A DNA stretch of 64,000 nt from RPRB01 sp035543115 (lineage in GTDB: Bacteria; Myxococcota; Myxococcia; Myxococcales; Myxococcaceae). Below, one piece after another: positions 1-7,797 of the stretch. Location of the stretch: assembly GCA_035543115.1 (NCBI GenBank), contig DATKKF010000137.1, positions 43,203-107,202 of the forward strand, read 5' to 3'. The notes beneath the pieces were generated by a model. The model did no database searches and was not told the DNA's origin. It saw only the letters and a list, made by a program, of their open reading frames with translations. Each line of letters opens with the position of its first letter. The first letter of the stretch is position 1. The translations under genes were made by a program, and so were the position numbers.

Positions 1-388
1 CCACCGGAAGCCGGAGCGGGAAGAGGATCAGCGCCGTCTTCTCGTTGGCCGGCTGTCCGTTCCTCTCGTCGTTGGTCACCAGCAGCGCCGGGGCGTACTT
101 CTCGGTGTAGCCGGCGGCGAACCCGACACTCACCGCGCCGTAGCCGTGCCAGGCGATGAAGTCGAACTCACCGCCCCCGTACAGCATGCTCTTGTTCCCG
201 AAGATGGTCTCGTAGGGGTTGGAGGTGAGCCCCTTCTCGTCTCCGACGCGGGGGATGAGCGTCCCCATCTTCAGCTCGAACAGGAACCCCACGCTGGGCT
301 CGGGCGGGGGTGGCGGCTTGAGCTGCACCACCGTCTGGGCCAAGACCTCCGTCGCGGCCAGGAGGACCAGGAGCGCGGCGAGCCTCAT
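1..388 (-). CDS. Outer-membrane beta-barrel-like protein, 3' end beyond window
   Basis: Only the first 129 codons are visible; the rest lies beyond base 1. The ATG (386-388) overlaps the TGA of the upstream MYXO-CTERM gene as ATGA, so the two are translationally coupled. Residues 1-18 form a signal peptide ending in LAQ. A Pro-rich linker (KPPPPPEP) follows, then Gly- and aromatic-rich alternating stretches such as YGGGEFDFIAWHGYG that look like outer-membrane beta-strands. From memory this matches the myxobacterial family named after MXAN_2562 (outer membrane beta-barrel), which also sits beside a MYXO-CTERM protein. Function unknown; the barrel assignment is inference from composition. Confidence 0.75.
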   Translation of the reverse strand, partial: MRLAALLVLLAATEVLAQTVVQLKPPPPPEPSVGFLFELKMGTLIPRVGDEKGLTSNPYETIFGNKSMLYGGGEFDFIAWHGYGAVSVGFAAGYTEKYAPALLVTNDERNGQPANEKTALILFPLRLPV

Positions 389-1305
389 CGCCGCCTCCAG
401 AGGAGCGTGGCGAGCACCGCCAGCGCACCGACGATCGAGGGGACGGTCGCGTCCGCGGCGTTGCAGCCCCCGAGCTCGTGGCCGCCGGCGGCCTTGTACT
501 CGCCCCAGAAGCCGTTGGAGGCCAGCGGGATGGCGATTTGCTCGTCGGTGGCTGCAGAGAGGTTCCCGACCTCGTCCAGCGAGAAGGCCCGGACGACGTA
601 GGGCTGGTCGTTGGTGAGCCCGGTGATCGACTGGCTGGTCTTCGTCGCCGCGAGATCGGGCACGGAGTACCAGACGAACCCGGCGTCACCCGAGAGCTGA
701 GCGTGGTACTGCACCCGGTAGAACGAGAGGCTGGACTCGCCGTTGTCCCCGAGCTGGACCACGATGACCGAGTCCTGCGCGACCAGGCTCATCGTCGGCG
801 GGACGGGCGGCTTCGCGTCGTAGCGCACAGTGACGGTGGTGGAGCTGTTCAGCGGACTGCAGCTGGTCGCGCCCACCGCCCGGTAGTTCACCGAGGCGCA
901 GACCGCGTTGCTGACGTCCACTCCGTCGGGGCAGTTGCCTCCGAGCGCCGGCATGTCCCGGAACTGCTGGCTGTCCAGCGTCCCGCTGCCCGCCGCGAGG
1001 TCGGTGATGCCGACGGTCCCGAGGATGATGTCCCCCGTCCCGCCGTCCGTCGTGGACGTGGTCGGCGTCTCCGGGCAGCTGGTGCTGTTGGTCACGAAGA
1101 TCTGCAGGTTGTTGCAGACGTTCGAGGAGCCCAGGCCGCTGGCGCTCCACGTCACCCGGTACGCGGCGTTGTTGTTGCAGTCCGCCTGGTTGACCGTGTC
1201 CGTAGTGAGGGTGCCCCCGGCGAACCCCAGGGACACCGTCTGCGCCAGGGCGGCGGGGCTGGCAAGCACGAGGACCACCAGTCCCGCGCGAAGTCGTGTG
1301 GGCAT
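385..1305 (-). CDS. Secreted MYXO-CTERM-anchored protein with fibronectin type III-like region
   Basis: 306 aa. I chose the ATG at 1303-1305 because it gives a clean signal peptide (MPTRLRAGLVVLVLASPAALAQ); a longer reading adds 26 residues lacking signal-peptide character. The body is Ser/Thr/Cys-rich; residues around 180-260 read like a fibronectin type III module (PPTMSLV...FYRVQYHA...LTNDQPYVVRAFS). The C-terminus is a MYXO-CTERM tag: a Cys in GGCNAADAT, a hydrophobic helix and terminal WRRR. In myxobacteria this tag marks proteins sent to the cell surface, and it has been linked to the type II secretion system, which is also in this window. It overlaps the next gene by 4 nt. From memory it resembles the MXAN_2561 family. 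Ligand or partner unknown. Confidence 0.85.
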   Translation of the reverse strand: MPTRLRAGLVVLVLASPAALAQTVSLGFAGGTLTTDTVNQADCNNNAAYRVTWSASGLGSSNVCNNLQIFVTNSTSCPETPTTSTTDGGTGDIILGTVGITDLAAGSGTLDSQQFRDMPALGGNCPDGVDVSNAVCASVNYRAVGATSCSPLNSSTTVTVRYDAKPPVPPTMSLVAQDSVIVVQLGDNGESSLSFYRVQYHAQLSGDAGFVWYSVPDLAATKTSQSITGLTNDQPYVVRAFSLDEVGNLSAATDEQIAIPLASNGFWGEYKAAGGHELGGCNAADATVPSIVGALAVLATLLWRRR

Positions 1306-1410
1306 CCGCCCGAGGGATAGCAAGGGCGAGGCCAGCTGTCGCGCCCCGCACCCCGGGGGCAGGGGCCGGGGCGGGACGGTCAACGCGACAGCCGCCGCAG
1401 GGTCTCTCTG

Positions 1411-2436
1411 TCAATTTGTCACAGGCGCCCGGGTCACCAGCTCGGCCACCTCGAGGCAGAGCCGGGCGGTGGCGCCGGCGTTGTCGATGGCCGCGACCAG
1501 CTCCAGCGCATCCCGACTGCCGGCGAACGCCCGGATGCGCCCGACGTGGATGGCATCGTCCGCGGTCACCAGCATCGGCATGGGGTAGACGCGCTCGGCG
1601 GGGACATCGAGGACCTTGAGCCCCGGCGCGGCCCGGAGCAGCTGCCGCGCCTCGGCGGGGGTCATTGCCCGCCCCAGGCGGGCGTGGATCAGCACCAGGT
1701 CTCCGTAGAACGTCGGCACCCACACCGCCGTGCCGTCGAGGATCGGCGCTGCGCGGCCCCACAGGAGCCCCGTCTCCGCGCGCCAGGCGAGCTCCTCCAG
1801 CGTCGAGCCACTGCCCTCGCTGAAGGGGCCGACCTGCGGCACGAGGTTGAACCCGATCCGGTGCGGGAAGTGCGTCGGCTCGAGCTCGCGTGAGGCGAGG
1901 AGCCCCGCCGTCTGCTGCTCCAGCTCGGCGACGCCGTCCTTGCCCGCCGAGGAGGTGGAGACGAACGCCGAGCAGTGCACCTCGCGGAGACCGGCTGCCG
2001 CGCGCAGCGGCTCGAGACAGGCAAGGAGCGCCTGGCTCACGGGCCCAGGCACGCGGAAGCGCCGCGCGCCCTGCCGCCGCTCCAGCCCGGCCCCCGGGAC
2101 GCGCGGAAAGACCACCGGCGTCCTGAGGTCCGAGACGAAGGCCCGGCTCGTGTCCACCACCACCGCCCCGGCCGCCTCGGCCACCTGGGCCAGCGTCCGG
2201 GACACGTCCGCCGGAGTGGCGAGGAACACCAGCCGGGTGCCCCGGAGGGCGTCGGCGCTGGCGACCTCCACCTCGAGCGTCACGTCGCCGAACGGGAGCT
2301 CCTCGCCCGCGGAGCGCTCCGAGGCCAGCAGGCGCACCCGCTCGGCCGGGTGTCCGGACTGGGCCAGCGCTCCCACCAGCTCGCGCCCCACCACGCCCGT
2401 GGCCCCCACCACTGCCACCTCCCAGCTTCGGTCCAT
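1411..2436 (-). CDS. Aspartate-semialdehyde dehydrogenase paralogue lacking the catalytic Cys (Usg-like)
   Basis: 341 aa, the normal Asd length, with the N-terminal dinucleotide-binding GATGVVGREL (11-20) and the C-terminal Asd/ArgC dimerisation domain (GFNLVPQVG near 195). Hand alignment to Asd shows both key residues replaced. The nucleophilic Cys of the PNCST segment falls in RVPGPVSQ (about 128-135, Pro at the Cys position), and the catalytic His of YGHS is Asp in TFYGDLVL (about 242-249). It is therefore probably not a working dehydrogenase; it matches the Usg-type paralogues known beside real asd or truA genes in other bacteria. It starts 3 nt after tsaB and is presumably co-transcribed. 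Role unknown. Confidence 0.85.
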   Translation of the reverse strand: MDRSWEVAVVGATGVVGRELVGALAQSGHPAERVRLLASERSAGEELPFGDVTLEVEVASADALRGTRLVFLATPADVSRTLAQVAEAAGAVVVDTSRAFVSDLRTPVVFPRVPGAGLERRQGARRFRVPGPVSQALLACLEPLRAAAGLREVHCSAFVSTSSAGKDGVAELEQQTAGLLASRELEPTHFPHRIGFNLVPQVGPFSEGSGSTLEELAWRAETGLLWGRAAPILDGTAVWVPTFYGDLVLIHARLGRAMTPAEARQLLRAAPGLKVLDVPAERVYPMPMLVTADDAIHVGRIRAFAGSRDALELVAAIDNAGATARLCLEVAELVTRAPVTN

Positions 2437-2439
2437 CGC

Positions 2440-3174
2440 TCAGGCCTCCTCGCCGCGAATGCGAGCCGCCGGCGCCGGGCCGGGCAGCGGTGGGAACCTC
2501 GGGTTGCGCTCGGCCTCCGAGGCGCGGACGTAGTGCGGTTCCAGCGCCGAGAGAGACTGGACGTCGAACGGGGGCAGCTCGCCGGCGAGCAGCGCCACGG
2601 CCCACGCCGACGGGATGTCCGGCGTCTCCAGCAGGCAGGACGCGGGGACGCCCCCGGCGAGCAGCGCCTCGCGCACCTCGTGCACCGCGGGACCGAGCAC
2701 GCGCGCGGTGGGTTCGGTGGCGAGCCAGCGCGCGAGGTCGCCCTCGGTGCAGGCCTCCTCGGCCGCGAGCGCCTCGACCTGCGCGCTGCTGCGGCGATAG
2801 CGGCCGAGGTAGAGCTCCCCGCGCCGCGCGACCGCCACGGCGGCCAGCGGGACACCCTCGGGCCCCTCCAGGGCGAGCGCGGCGAGGGACGATGCGCCGG
2901 TCACCGGGAGGCGACGGGCGTACGCGAGACCCTTCACCGTCGCCAGCCCGATGCGGAGGCCGGTGAAGCTCCCCGGGCCGAGCCCCACCGCGAAGCCGCG
3001 GATGTCGGCCAGGGTGAGCCCCGCCCGCGCGAGAAGGTCGAGGAGCGCCCCGGGCAAGAGGTCGCTCATCCTCGCCGGCGGACCGTGGCGCTCGGCCAGC
3101 AGTGGCCCGGACTCACCCGGTCGCCCGACGGCGAGGGAGAGGGTGAGCGTGGAGCTGTCGAGCGCGACGATCAT
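2440..3174 (-). CDS. tsaB: tRNA threonylcarbamoyladenosine biosynthesis protein TsaB
   Basis: 244 aa, usual size. The ASKHA-fold N-terminus MIVALDSSTLTLSLAVG and the family hallmark GLGPGSFTGLRIGLATVKGL (about 64-83) are clear. TsaB is the non-catalytic partner of TsaD in making t6A37 on ANN-decoding tRNAs in the cytoplasm. The start overlaps the 3' end of rlpA by 62 nt in another frame, and the stop lies 3 nt before the Usg-like gene, so it belongs to the minus-strand operon that begins near 7.8 kb. No internal oddities. Confidence 0.95.
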   Translation of the reverse strand: MIVALDSSTLTLSLAVGRPGESGPLLAERHGPPARMSDLLPGALLDLLARAGLTLADIRGFAVGLGPGSFTGLRIGLATVKGLAYARRLPVTGASSLAALALEGPEGVPLAAVAVARRGELYLGRYRRSSAQVEALAAEEACTEGDLARWLATEPTARVLGPAVHEVREALLAGGVPASCLLETPDIPSAWAVALLAGELPPFDVQSLSALEPHYVRASEAERNPRFPPLPGPAPAARIRGEEA

Positions 3175-3712
3175 CGAGGGGAGGGGTTGCTTTGCGCGCT
3201 CCGCCGCGCCGACGCAACCATTGAACGCGCGTCAGAGGTGTCTGACACCATCTCGCCGACACCATCTCGCCGCCAGGCCGGTCCAGGTCCGTGCTTCCCC
3301 CGCAGCGTTCGAGCCGAACTCGGGTGACGCCTCGACCGTGCATCCCCAGCGCGCGCGCCGCCGCCTCCGACAGGTCGACGATCCGATTGCCTGCGTACGG
3401 GCCGCGATCGTTCACCCGGACCTCCACCACCTGCCCGTTCTCCAGATTGGTGACCCGGAGGCACGTCCCGAACGGCAGCGTCCGATGGGCGGCAGTGAGC
3501 GTCCCCTGCCGCAGCACCTCCCCGCTGGCGGTCTTCCGGCCGTAGAGCCCGGGGCCGTACCACGACGCCTCGCCCTCCTCGCCCGCCCCGTCCGGACGCA
3601 GGTTCCGTGCGCACGCCACCCCCAGGAAGAGCACGAGCCAGGCCCACCGCACCCGGCCCGCGGGCGCGCGCGGAGCTCCGGAGGAGGTGACGCTCCGCTC
3701 CCGGACCGACAA
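3113..3712 (-). CDS. rlpA: RlpA-like double-psi beta-barrel lipoprotein (septal ring lytic transglycosylase family)
   Basis: 199 aa from a TTG start at 3712; a GTG at 3652 (MRWAWLVLFLGVAC) would give a shorter lipoprotein signal. The Cys in FLGVAC is the probable lipidated residue. The RlpA domain is intact: GEASWYGPGLYGRKTASGE, LTAAHRTLPFGT, VRVNDRGPYAGNRIVDLS and VTRVRLERC. RlpA proteins act on naked glycan strands at the septum or envelope. After VRLERC the frame continues about 60 residues of Arg/Pro-rich unconserved sequence whose end overlaps tsaB by 62 nt. The tail may be recently acquired by stop loss or may be a sequence error. It follows rseP after 9 nt. Confidence 0.88.
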   Translation of the reverse strand: MSVRERSVTSSGAPRAPAGRVRWAWLVLFLGVACARNLRPDGAGEEGEASWYGPGLYGRKTASGEVLRQGTLTAAHRTLPFGTCLRVTNLENGQVVEVRVNDRGPYAGNRIVDLSEAAARALGMHGRGVTRVRLERCGGSTDLDRPGGEMVSARWCQTPLTRVQWLRRRGGARKATPPLDDRRARQLHAHPLPRRRATG

Positions 3713-3721
3713 CGCGAGGCC

Positions 3722-5344
3722 TCAGCGCGTGAGGTCGTTGACGCAGACCAGGACCATCAGGACGATGAGCGCCACGATGCCCACCGCGTTGGCGATCTCC
3801 CGCGCCCGCATCGGGATGGGCCGACGCCGCACCGCCTCCCACGCGGCCGAGAGCAGCTGGAAGCCGTCCAGCGCCGGGATGGGCACCAGGTTGATGAGCC
3901 CGAGGTTCACCGAGATGAGCGCCATGAGGTTGAGGAAGTAGTCGAGCCCTGCCTGCGCAGCCTTCCCGGCGATGCCGTAGATCATGATCGGCCCGCCGAC
4001 GTTCCTGAACGACACCTGGCCGGTCACCAGCTTCCCGAGCCCGGCCGCGGTGTCCGCGACCGCCTCCCCCAGCCGGTGAGCCGCCGTCACCAGCGCCAGC
4101 CCGGGGCCGACCCTGACCTTGGCATCGGACCCCTTGTCGCCCGGCGTCCCCGACTCGAAGCGGATGCCCAGCTCGAAGGCCTCGCTGTCCGCACCGGCGG
4201 CCTCGCCCCCTGCCTTCGCCGGACGCATCCGCACCTCGGCGTCGTGCGGTGTGCCCTGGTGGACCCAGGTGAGCCGGAACGGCCGATCCTTCAGCTCGCC
4301 GAGGCGGCGGAGCAGGACCTCGCGGGAGCGGATCTGCTTGCCGTCGATGGCCTCGAGCCGGTCGCCCCGCACCAGCCCCGCGTCGGCGGCGGCGCTCCCG
4401 GGGAGGACCCGGCCCACGTAGAGGAGCGAGTAGATGTCCGCCGGCTGGAGACCGAACGCCGCCATGCTCGTGCCGTCCTGTCGCGGCACCCGCACCGTCT
4501 CTACCTCGGGCACGCTCGCCTCGAGCCCGGGTACCTCTGCCGGGACGCGGCGGAGGATCTGCAGCGAGAGCTCCGGACCGCTCACGCCGGCGATCTCCCG
4601 CTCGAGCGCGGGCAGGTCGGCCACCGGGCGCCCGTTCACTGAGAGCACCCGGTCGAGCGTCTGGACACCGGCGCGCTCCGCGGGGCCTCCCGCCACCACC
4701 CCCACCACCGGGGGCGCGCGGTTCGGGGCGATGCCGATGAGCCCGCGGTTGCGGCTTGCACCCTCGCCCGATGGCGTCACCAGGAGCTGCACCCGCTGCC
4801 CGTCGCGCTGGACCACCACCGGGATGCGCCGGCCGGCCTTGCCCACCAGCGCCCACTGCATCTCCTCGAGCGAACGGACCGGCCGGCCGTCCACCTCGGT
4901 CACCACGTCGCCCACCCGGATGCCCGCCTGGTCCGCCGGCATCCCCGGGACCACCCGGAGCACCTGGGTGGATGGCTGGGGATAGCTCACGATGACCGCG
5001 AAGAAGATGAGCAGCGGGAAGAGGAGGTTGAACGCCGGCCCTGCGGCCACGATCAGCATTCTCTTCCACGGCGACTGCGCCAGGTAGCTGCGGGCTTCGT
5101 CCTCGGGCGTGGCGTCCTCGCCCGGCACCTCCCCCGCCATCTTCACGTAGCCGCCGAGCGGGAGCGCCGCGATGCGGTACTCGGTCTCGCCCCGGGTGAA
5201 GCTCAGCAGCGGCGGGCCGAAGCCGATGGAGAAGCGCAGGACCTTCACCCCCACCGCCTTGGCGGCGAGGAAGTGCCCGAGCTCGTGGACGAAGACGAGG
5301 GCCCCGAGCAGGAGCACGAAGGCGGCCAGGTTCTGGAGGTCCAT
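3722..5344 (-). CDS. rseP: Site-2 zinc metalloprotease RseP (intramembrane)
   Basis: 540 aa, longer than the usual ~450. HELGH at 20-24 in the first membrane helix provides the zinc ligands and catalytic Glu. The substrate-side GGYVKM strand follows at about 65-70. At least two PDZ domains occupy the periplasmic part (QAGIRVGDVVTEVDG and ERAGVQTLDRVLSVNG), with a third PDZ-like segment (DAGLVRGDRLEAIDG). The conserved NLVPIPALDG motif near the C-terminus supplies the third zinc ligand. Known role: regulated intramembrane proteolysis, such as cleavage of anti-sigma factors. Its place after uppS-cdsA is the classical gene order. Confidence 0.95.
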   Translation of the reverse strand: MDLQNLAAFVLLLGALVFVHELGHFLAAKAVGVKVLRFSIGFGPPLLSFTRGETEYRIAALPLGGYVKMAGEVPGEDATPEDEARSYLAQSPWKRMLIVAAGPAFNLLFPLLIFFAVIVSYPQPSTQVLRVVPGMPADQAGIRVGDVVTEVDGRPVRSLEEMQWALVGKAGRRIPVVVQRDGQRVQLLVTPSGEGASRNRGLIGIAPNRAPPVVGVVAGGPAERAGVQTLDRVLSVNGRPVADLPALEREIAGVSGPELSLQILRRVPAEVPGLEASVPEVETVRVPRQDGTSMAAFGLQPADIYSLLYVGRVLPGSAAADAGLVRGDRLEAIDGKQIRSREVLLRRLGELKDRPFRLTWVHQGTPHDAEVRMRPAKAGGEAAGADSEAFELGIRFESGTPGDKGSDAKVRVGPGLALVTAAHRLGEAVADTAAGLGKLVTGQVSFRNVGGPIMIYGIAGKAAQAGLDYFLNLMALISVNLGLINLVPIPALDGFQLLSAAWEAVRRRPIPMRAREIANAVGIVALIVLMVLVCVNDLTR

Positions 5345-5378
5345 CCTGGGGCCGGAAGTTAACCGCCGGTGGGCCCGC

Positions 5379-6224
5379 TCACAACGCGCTCAGAAGGGGA
5401 TCGCCCAGGAGCCCGTGCACGGCGACGACATAGAGGTACACCGCCGGGGCATTGAACAAGAGGGCATCCACCCGGTCGAGCAGCCCCCCGTGCCCCGGGA
5501 TCAGCGTCCCGGAGTCCTTCACTCCGTGGGCACGCTTGAGCAGCGACTCGCAGAGGTCTCCCAGCGGGCCCAGCACCGCGCCGAGCAGCCCGAGCGCCAG
5601 GCAGTCGGTGGTGGTGAGCGCCGGGAACGCCACCCAGCGCGTGACGAACATCCCCGCCACCGAGCCCGCCGCGCCGCCGGCGAACCCCTCCCAGGTCTTG
5701 TTCGGGCTGATCGGGTGGAGCTTGTGCCGTCCGAGCAGCCGCCCCGCGAAGTAGGCGCAGGTGTCGTTCGCCCAGGTGATGACCAGCGCGGAGATCACCC
5801 ACTGCAGCCCTGCCGGACTCACCCGGAGCGCGGCGATGGGACCCAGGCCCAGCCCGCCGTACAGGCATCCAGCCACCGTGTGCGCGGTGCGCGTGGGGGC
5901 GTGCTCGCGGTCGGGTGCGAAGAGCCCCTCCACCGAGGCGGCGACGAACAACGCCCAGAGGATCCACCCGGCGATGGCGGTGAAGCCCAGCGGCCGCGCC
6001 GCGGCGACGAGCGGGATCAGCGCCGCGCCGAACACCGCCAGCGCCTCCGCCAGTCCGAACCGTCGCTGGGTGATAAGCTCGTACTCGAGCGTGCAGGCGC
6101 CCGCGGCGGCCGAGACCAGCGCCGCGGTCCACCATCCACCCGCCACCAGCAAGGCCAGCACCGCCGGAAGGAGGAGCAGCGCGGTGACGATGCGGACGAC
6201 CAGATTTCGGTTCTTCTCGTTCAC
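5379..6224 (-). CDS. cdsA: Phosphatidate cytidylyltransferase CdsA
   Basis: 281 aa from a GTG at 6222-6224 that overlaps the uppS stop as GTGA. A longer in-frame reading upstream is antisense to uppS and is rejected. It makes CDP-diacylglycerol from phosphatidic acid and CTP in the inner membrane, the branch point of phospholipid synthesis. Several hydrophobic helices run from residue 8 onward. The family signature is seen in the C-terminal third: NKTWEGFAGG, then GDLCESLLKRAHGVKDSG and PGHGGLLDRVDALLFNAP. It is followed after 34 nt by rseP. Confidence 0.95.
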   Translation of the reverse strand: MNEKNRNLVVRIVTALLLLPAVLALLVAGGWWTAALVSAAAGACTLEYELITQRRFGLAEALAVFGAALIPLVAAARPLGFTAIAGWILWALFVAASVEGLFAPDREHAPTRTAHTVAGCLYGGLGLGPIAALRVSPAGLQWVISALVITWANDTCAYFAGRLLGRHKLHPISPNKTWEGFAGGAAGSVAGMFVTRWVAFPALTTTDCLALGLLGAVLGPLGDLCESLLKRAHGVKDSGTLIPGHGGLLDRVDALLFNAPAVYLYVVAVHGLLGDPLLSAL

Positions 6225-6985
6225 TTGGGCAGCTGTGCCGAGGTGAGCCCGAACCGGCGCTCGCGATGCTGATACTCCAGCACGGCTGCCAGGAATTGCC
6301 GAGCACGGAACTCGGGCCACAGCGTGTCCACGAAGATGAACTCGGCATAGGCCGACTGCCAGAGCATGAAGTTGCTCACCCGCGTCTCGCCGCTGGTGCG
6401 GATGACCAGGTCCACCGGCGGGAGCCGCCCGGTCCAGAGCGCCGCGGCGAAGGTCTCGACGTCGATGGGGCCGGGGGGCAACGTGCCGGCGCGGGCGCGC
6501 TGGACGAGCGTCTCGGCCGCAGCGGCGATCTCCTCCTGGCCGCCGTAGCTCAGCGCCAGGGTGAGCACCATCCCGCGGTTCCGCGCCGACGCCTCCCGGA
6601 CTGCCTCCAGCGGCGCGCGGACGAAGCGCGGAAGCCGGTCCAGCTCGCCCACCGCCTCGAGACGGATGCCGTTCTCGAGGATCTCCTGCCGCTCGGACTC
6701 GAGGTACTCGCGGAGCAGGTCCATCAGCCCGGCGACCTCGTCCGCCGGACGCGACCAGTTCTGCGCCGAGAAGGCATAGAGCGTCAGCGCCTGCACGCCG
6801 ATCCGGCGCGCGGTCCGGGTCACCTCCCGGACGCTGTTGCTCCCCTCGCGGTGGCCCTCCAGGCGCGGCAGGCCCCGCTCCTCCGCCCAGCGCCCGTTGC
6901 CGTCCATGATGATGCCCACGTGCGCAGGCACGGGTCGCTCCCGGATCTGCATCTCCAGCGGGTCGCGCTCCACGGCGGGCGCCAT
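6221..6985 (-). CDS. uppS: Undecaprenyl diphosphate synthase (cis-prenyltransferase)
   Basis: 254 aa from ATG 6985. An alternative ATG at 7039 overlaps the TGA of the upstream kinase gene (ATGA), with GGAGAGG about 12 nt before it, and would add 18 residues; either start is possible. The catalytic MDGNGRWA motif comes early, with LTLYAFSAQNWSRP, ALSYGGQEEI and the C-terminal DLVIRTSGETRVSNFMLWQ (substrate and Mg binding) all intact. It makes the C55 carrier lipid for peptidoglycan and O-antigen. First of the uppS-cdsA-rseP envelope trio. Confidence 0.95.
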   Translation of the reverse strand: MAPAVERDPLEMQIRERPVPAHVGIIMDGNGRWAEERGLPRLEGHREGSNSVREVTRTARRIGVQALTLYAFSAQNWSRPADEVAGLMDLLREYLESERQEILENGIRLEAVGELDRLPRFVRAPLEAVREASARNRGMVLTLALSYGGQEEIAAAAETLVQRARAGTLPPGPIDVETFAAALWTGRLPPVDLVIRTSGETRVSNFMLWQSAYAEFIFVDTLWPEFRARQFLAAVLEYQHRERRFGLTSAQLPK

Positions 6986-7035
6986 CACAGCGGCGCACCG
7001 TATGCGAGCAAGAGCGGAGCGTCCACGCGCGCGCG

Positions 7036-7773
7036 TCATGCTCCGTCGTGGCCTCTCCACAGCGCGATGCCCCCCAGCAGCCCGGCGATGTTCGCCACCA
7101 GGTGCACCTCGGGCGGCAGCTCGATGTCCAGATGCTTGGCGTTCCCACCTCCGAGGTAGAGCCGGCGCGGGTTGAAGATGGGCAGCACCTGGGCCACCAC
7201 CCGGGCGACCCGGCGGTTCCACCGCTTCTTCCCTACCGCGGCGAGGGCGGGGGCCCCCACGTAGTCCTCGTACGTCCTCCGTTTCCGGAACGGGTGGTGG
7301 GCGAGCTCGAGGTTCGGCACGTACAGCCCATCGTTGAACAACGCGCACCCCATGCCAGTGCCAAACGTCAGGAGCATCTCCACCCCGTGGCCCTCCACGA
7401 CCCCGTAGCCCTGCAGCCCGGCGTCATTGAGGACCCGGGTCGGTCGCCGGAACCGGTCCTGCAGCGTCCGAGCCAGGGGGTAGCCGGCCCAGTCGGGATG
7501 GAGGTTGTGCGCAGTGCGGGTGACGCCGTCCACGACCACGCCAGGGAAGCCCACCGACACCCGCTCGAAGCTGCCCAGCGGCTCGACCAGGGCCCAGAGC
7601 GCCTGGATGACCCGCCGGGGAGTGGCCGGGCGGGGCGTCTCCACCCGGACTCGCTCGGTGAGCGGCTCGCCGGAGAAGTCCAGGACCAGTGCCTTCAGCC
7701 CGGTTCCACCGATGTCGATGCAGAGCGTCCGCGGAGTGCGGGGTTTTGGCAGCGCGGGTGTGGCATGGGCCAT
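7036..7773 (-). CDS. ROK-type sugar kinase, polyphosphate glucokinase-like
   Basis: 245 aa from ATG 7773. An N-terminal phosphate loop CIDIGGTGLKALVLDF (about 17-32), a second LLTFGTGMGCALFNDG near residue 130, and LYLGGGNAKH near 210 give the actin-like ROK fold. The zinc-binding CxCGxxGC of regulator-type ROK proteins is absent, as in PpgK polyphosphate/ATP glucokinases, whose closing motif (PN.EL.H) appears as PNLELAHH. Likely role: phosphorylation of glucose or a related sugar, possibly with polyphosphate. Its start is only 24 bp from that of the divergent Ser/Thr kinase, and its stop overlaps the alternative uppS start. Substrate is inferred. Confidence 0.8.
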   Translation of the reverse strand: MAHATPALPKPRTPRTLCIDIGGTGLKALVLDFSGEPLTERVRVETPRPATPRRVIQALWALVEPLGSFERVSVGFPGVVVDGVTRTAHNLHPDWAGYPLARTLQDRFRRPTRVLNDAGLQGYGVVEGHGVEMLLTFGTGMGCALFNDGLYVPNLELAHHPFRKRRTYEDYVGAPALAAVGKKRWNRRVARVVAQVLPIFNPRRLYLGGGNAKHLDIELPPEVHLVANIAGLLGGIALWRGHDGA

Positions 7774-7797
7774 GGAGGCCGACTCTAATGCTTCCGG

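Noticed and set aside
6225..7148. N-terminal extension of cdsA into uppS
   Set aside because: The sequence is antisense-frame of uppS on the same strand; the GTG at 6224 overlapping the stop is the natural start.
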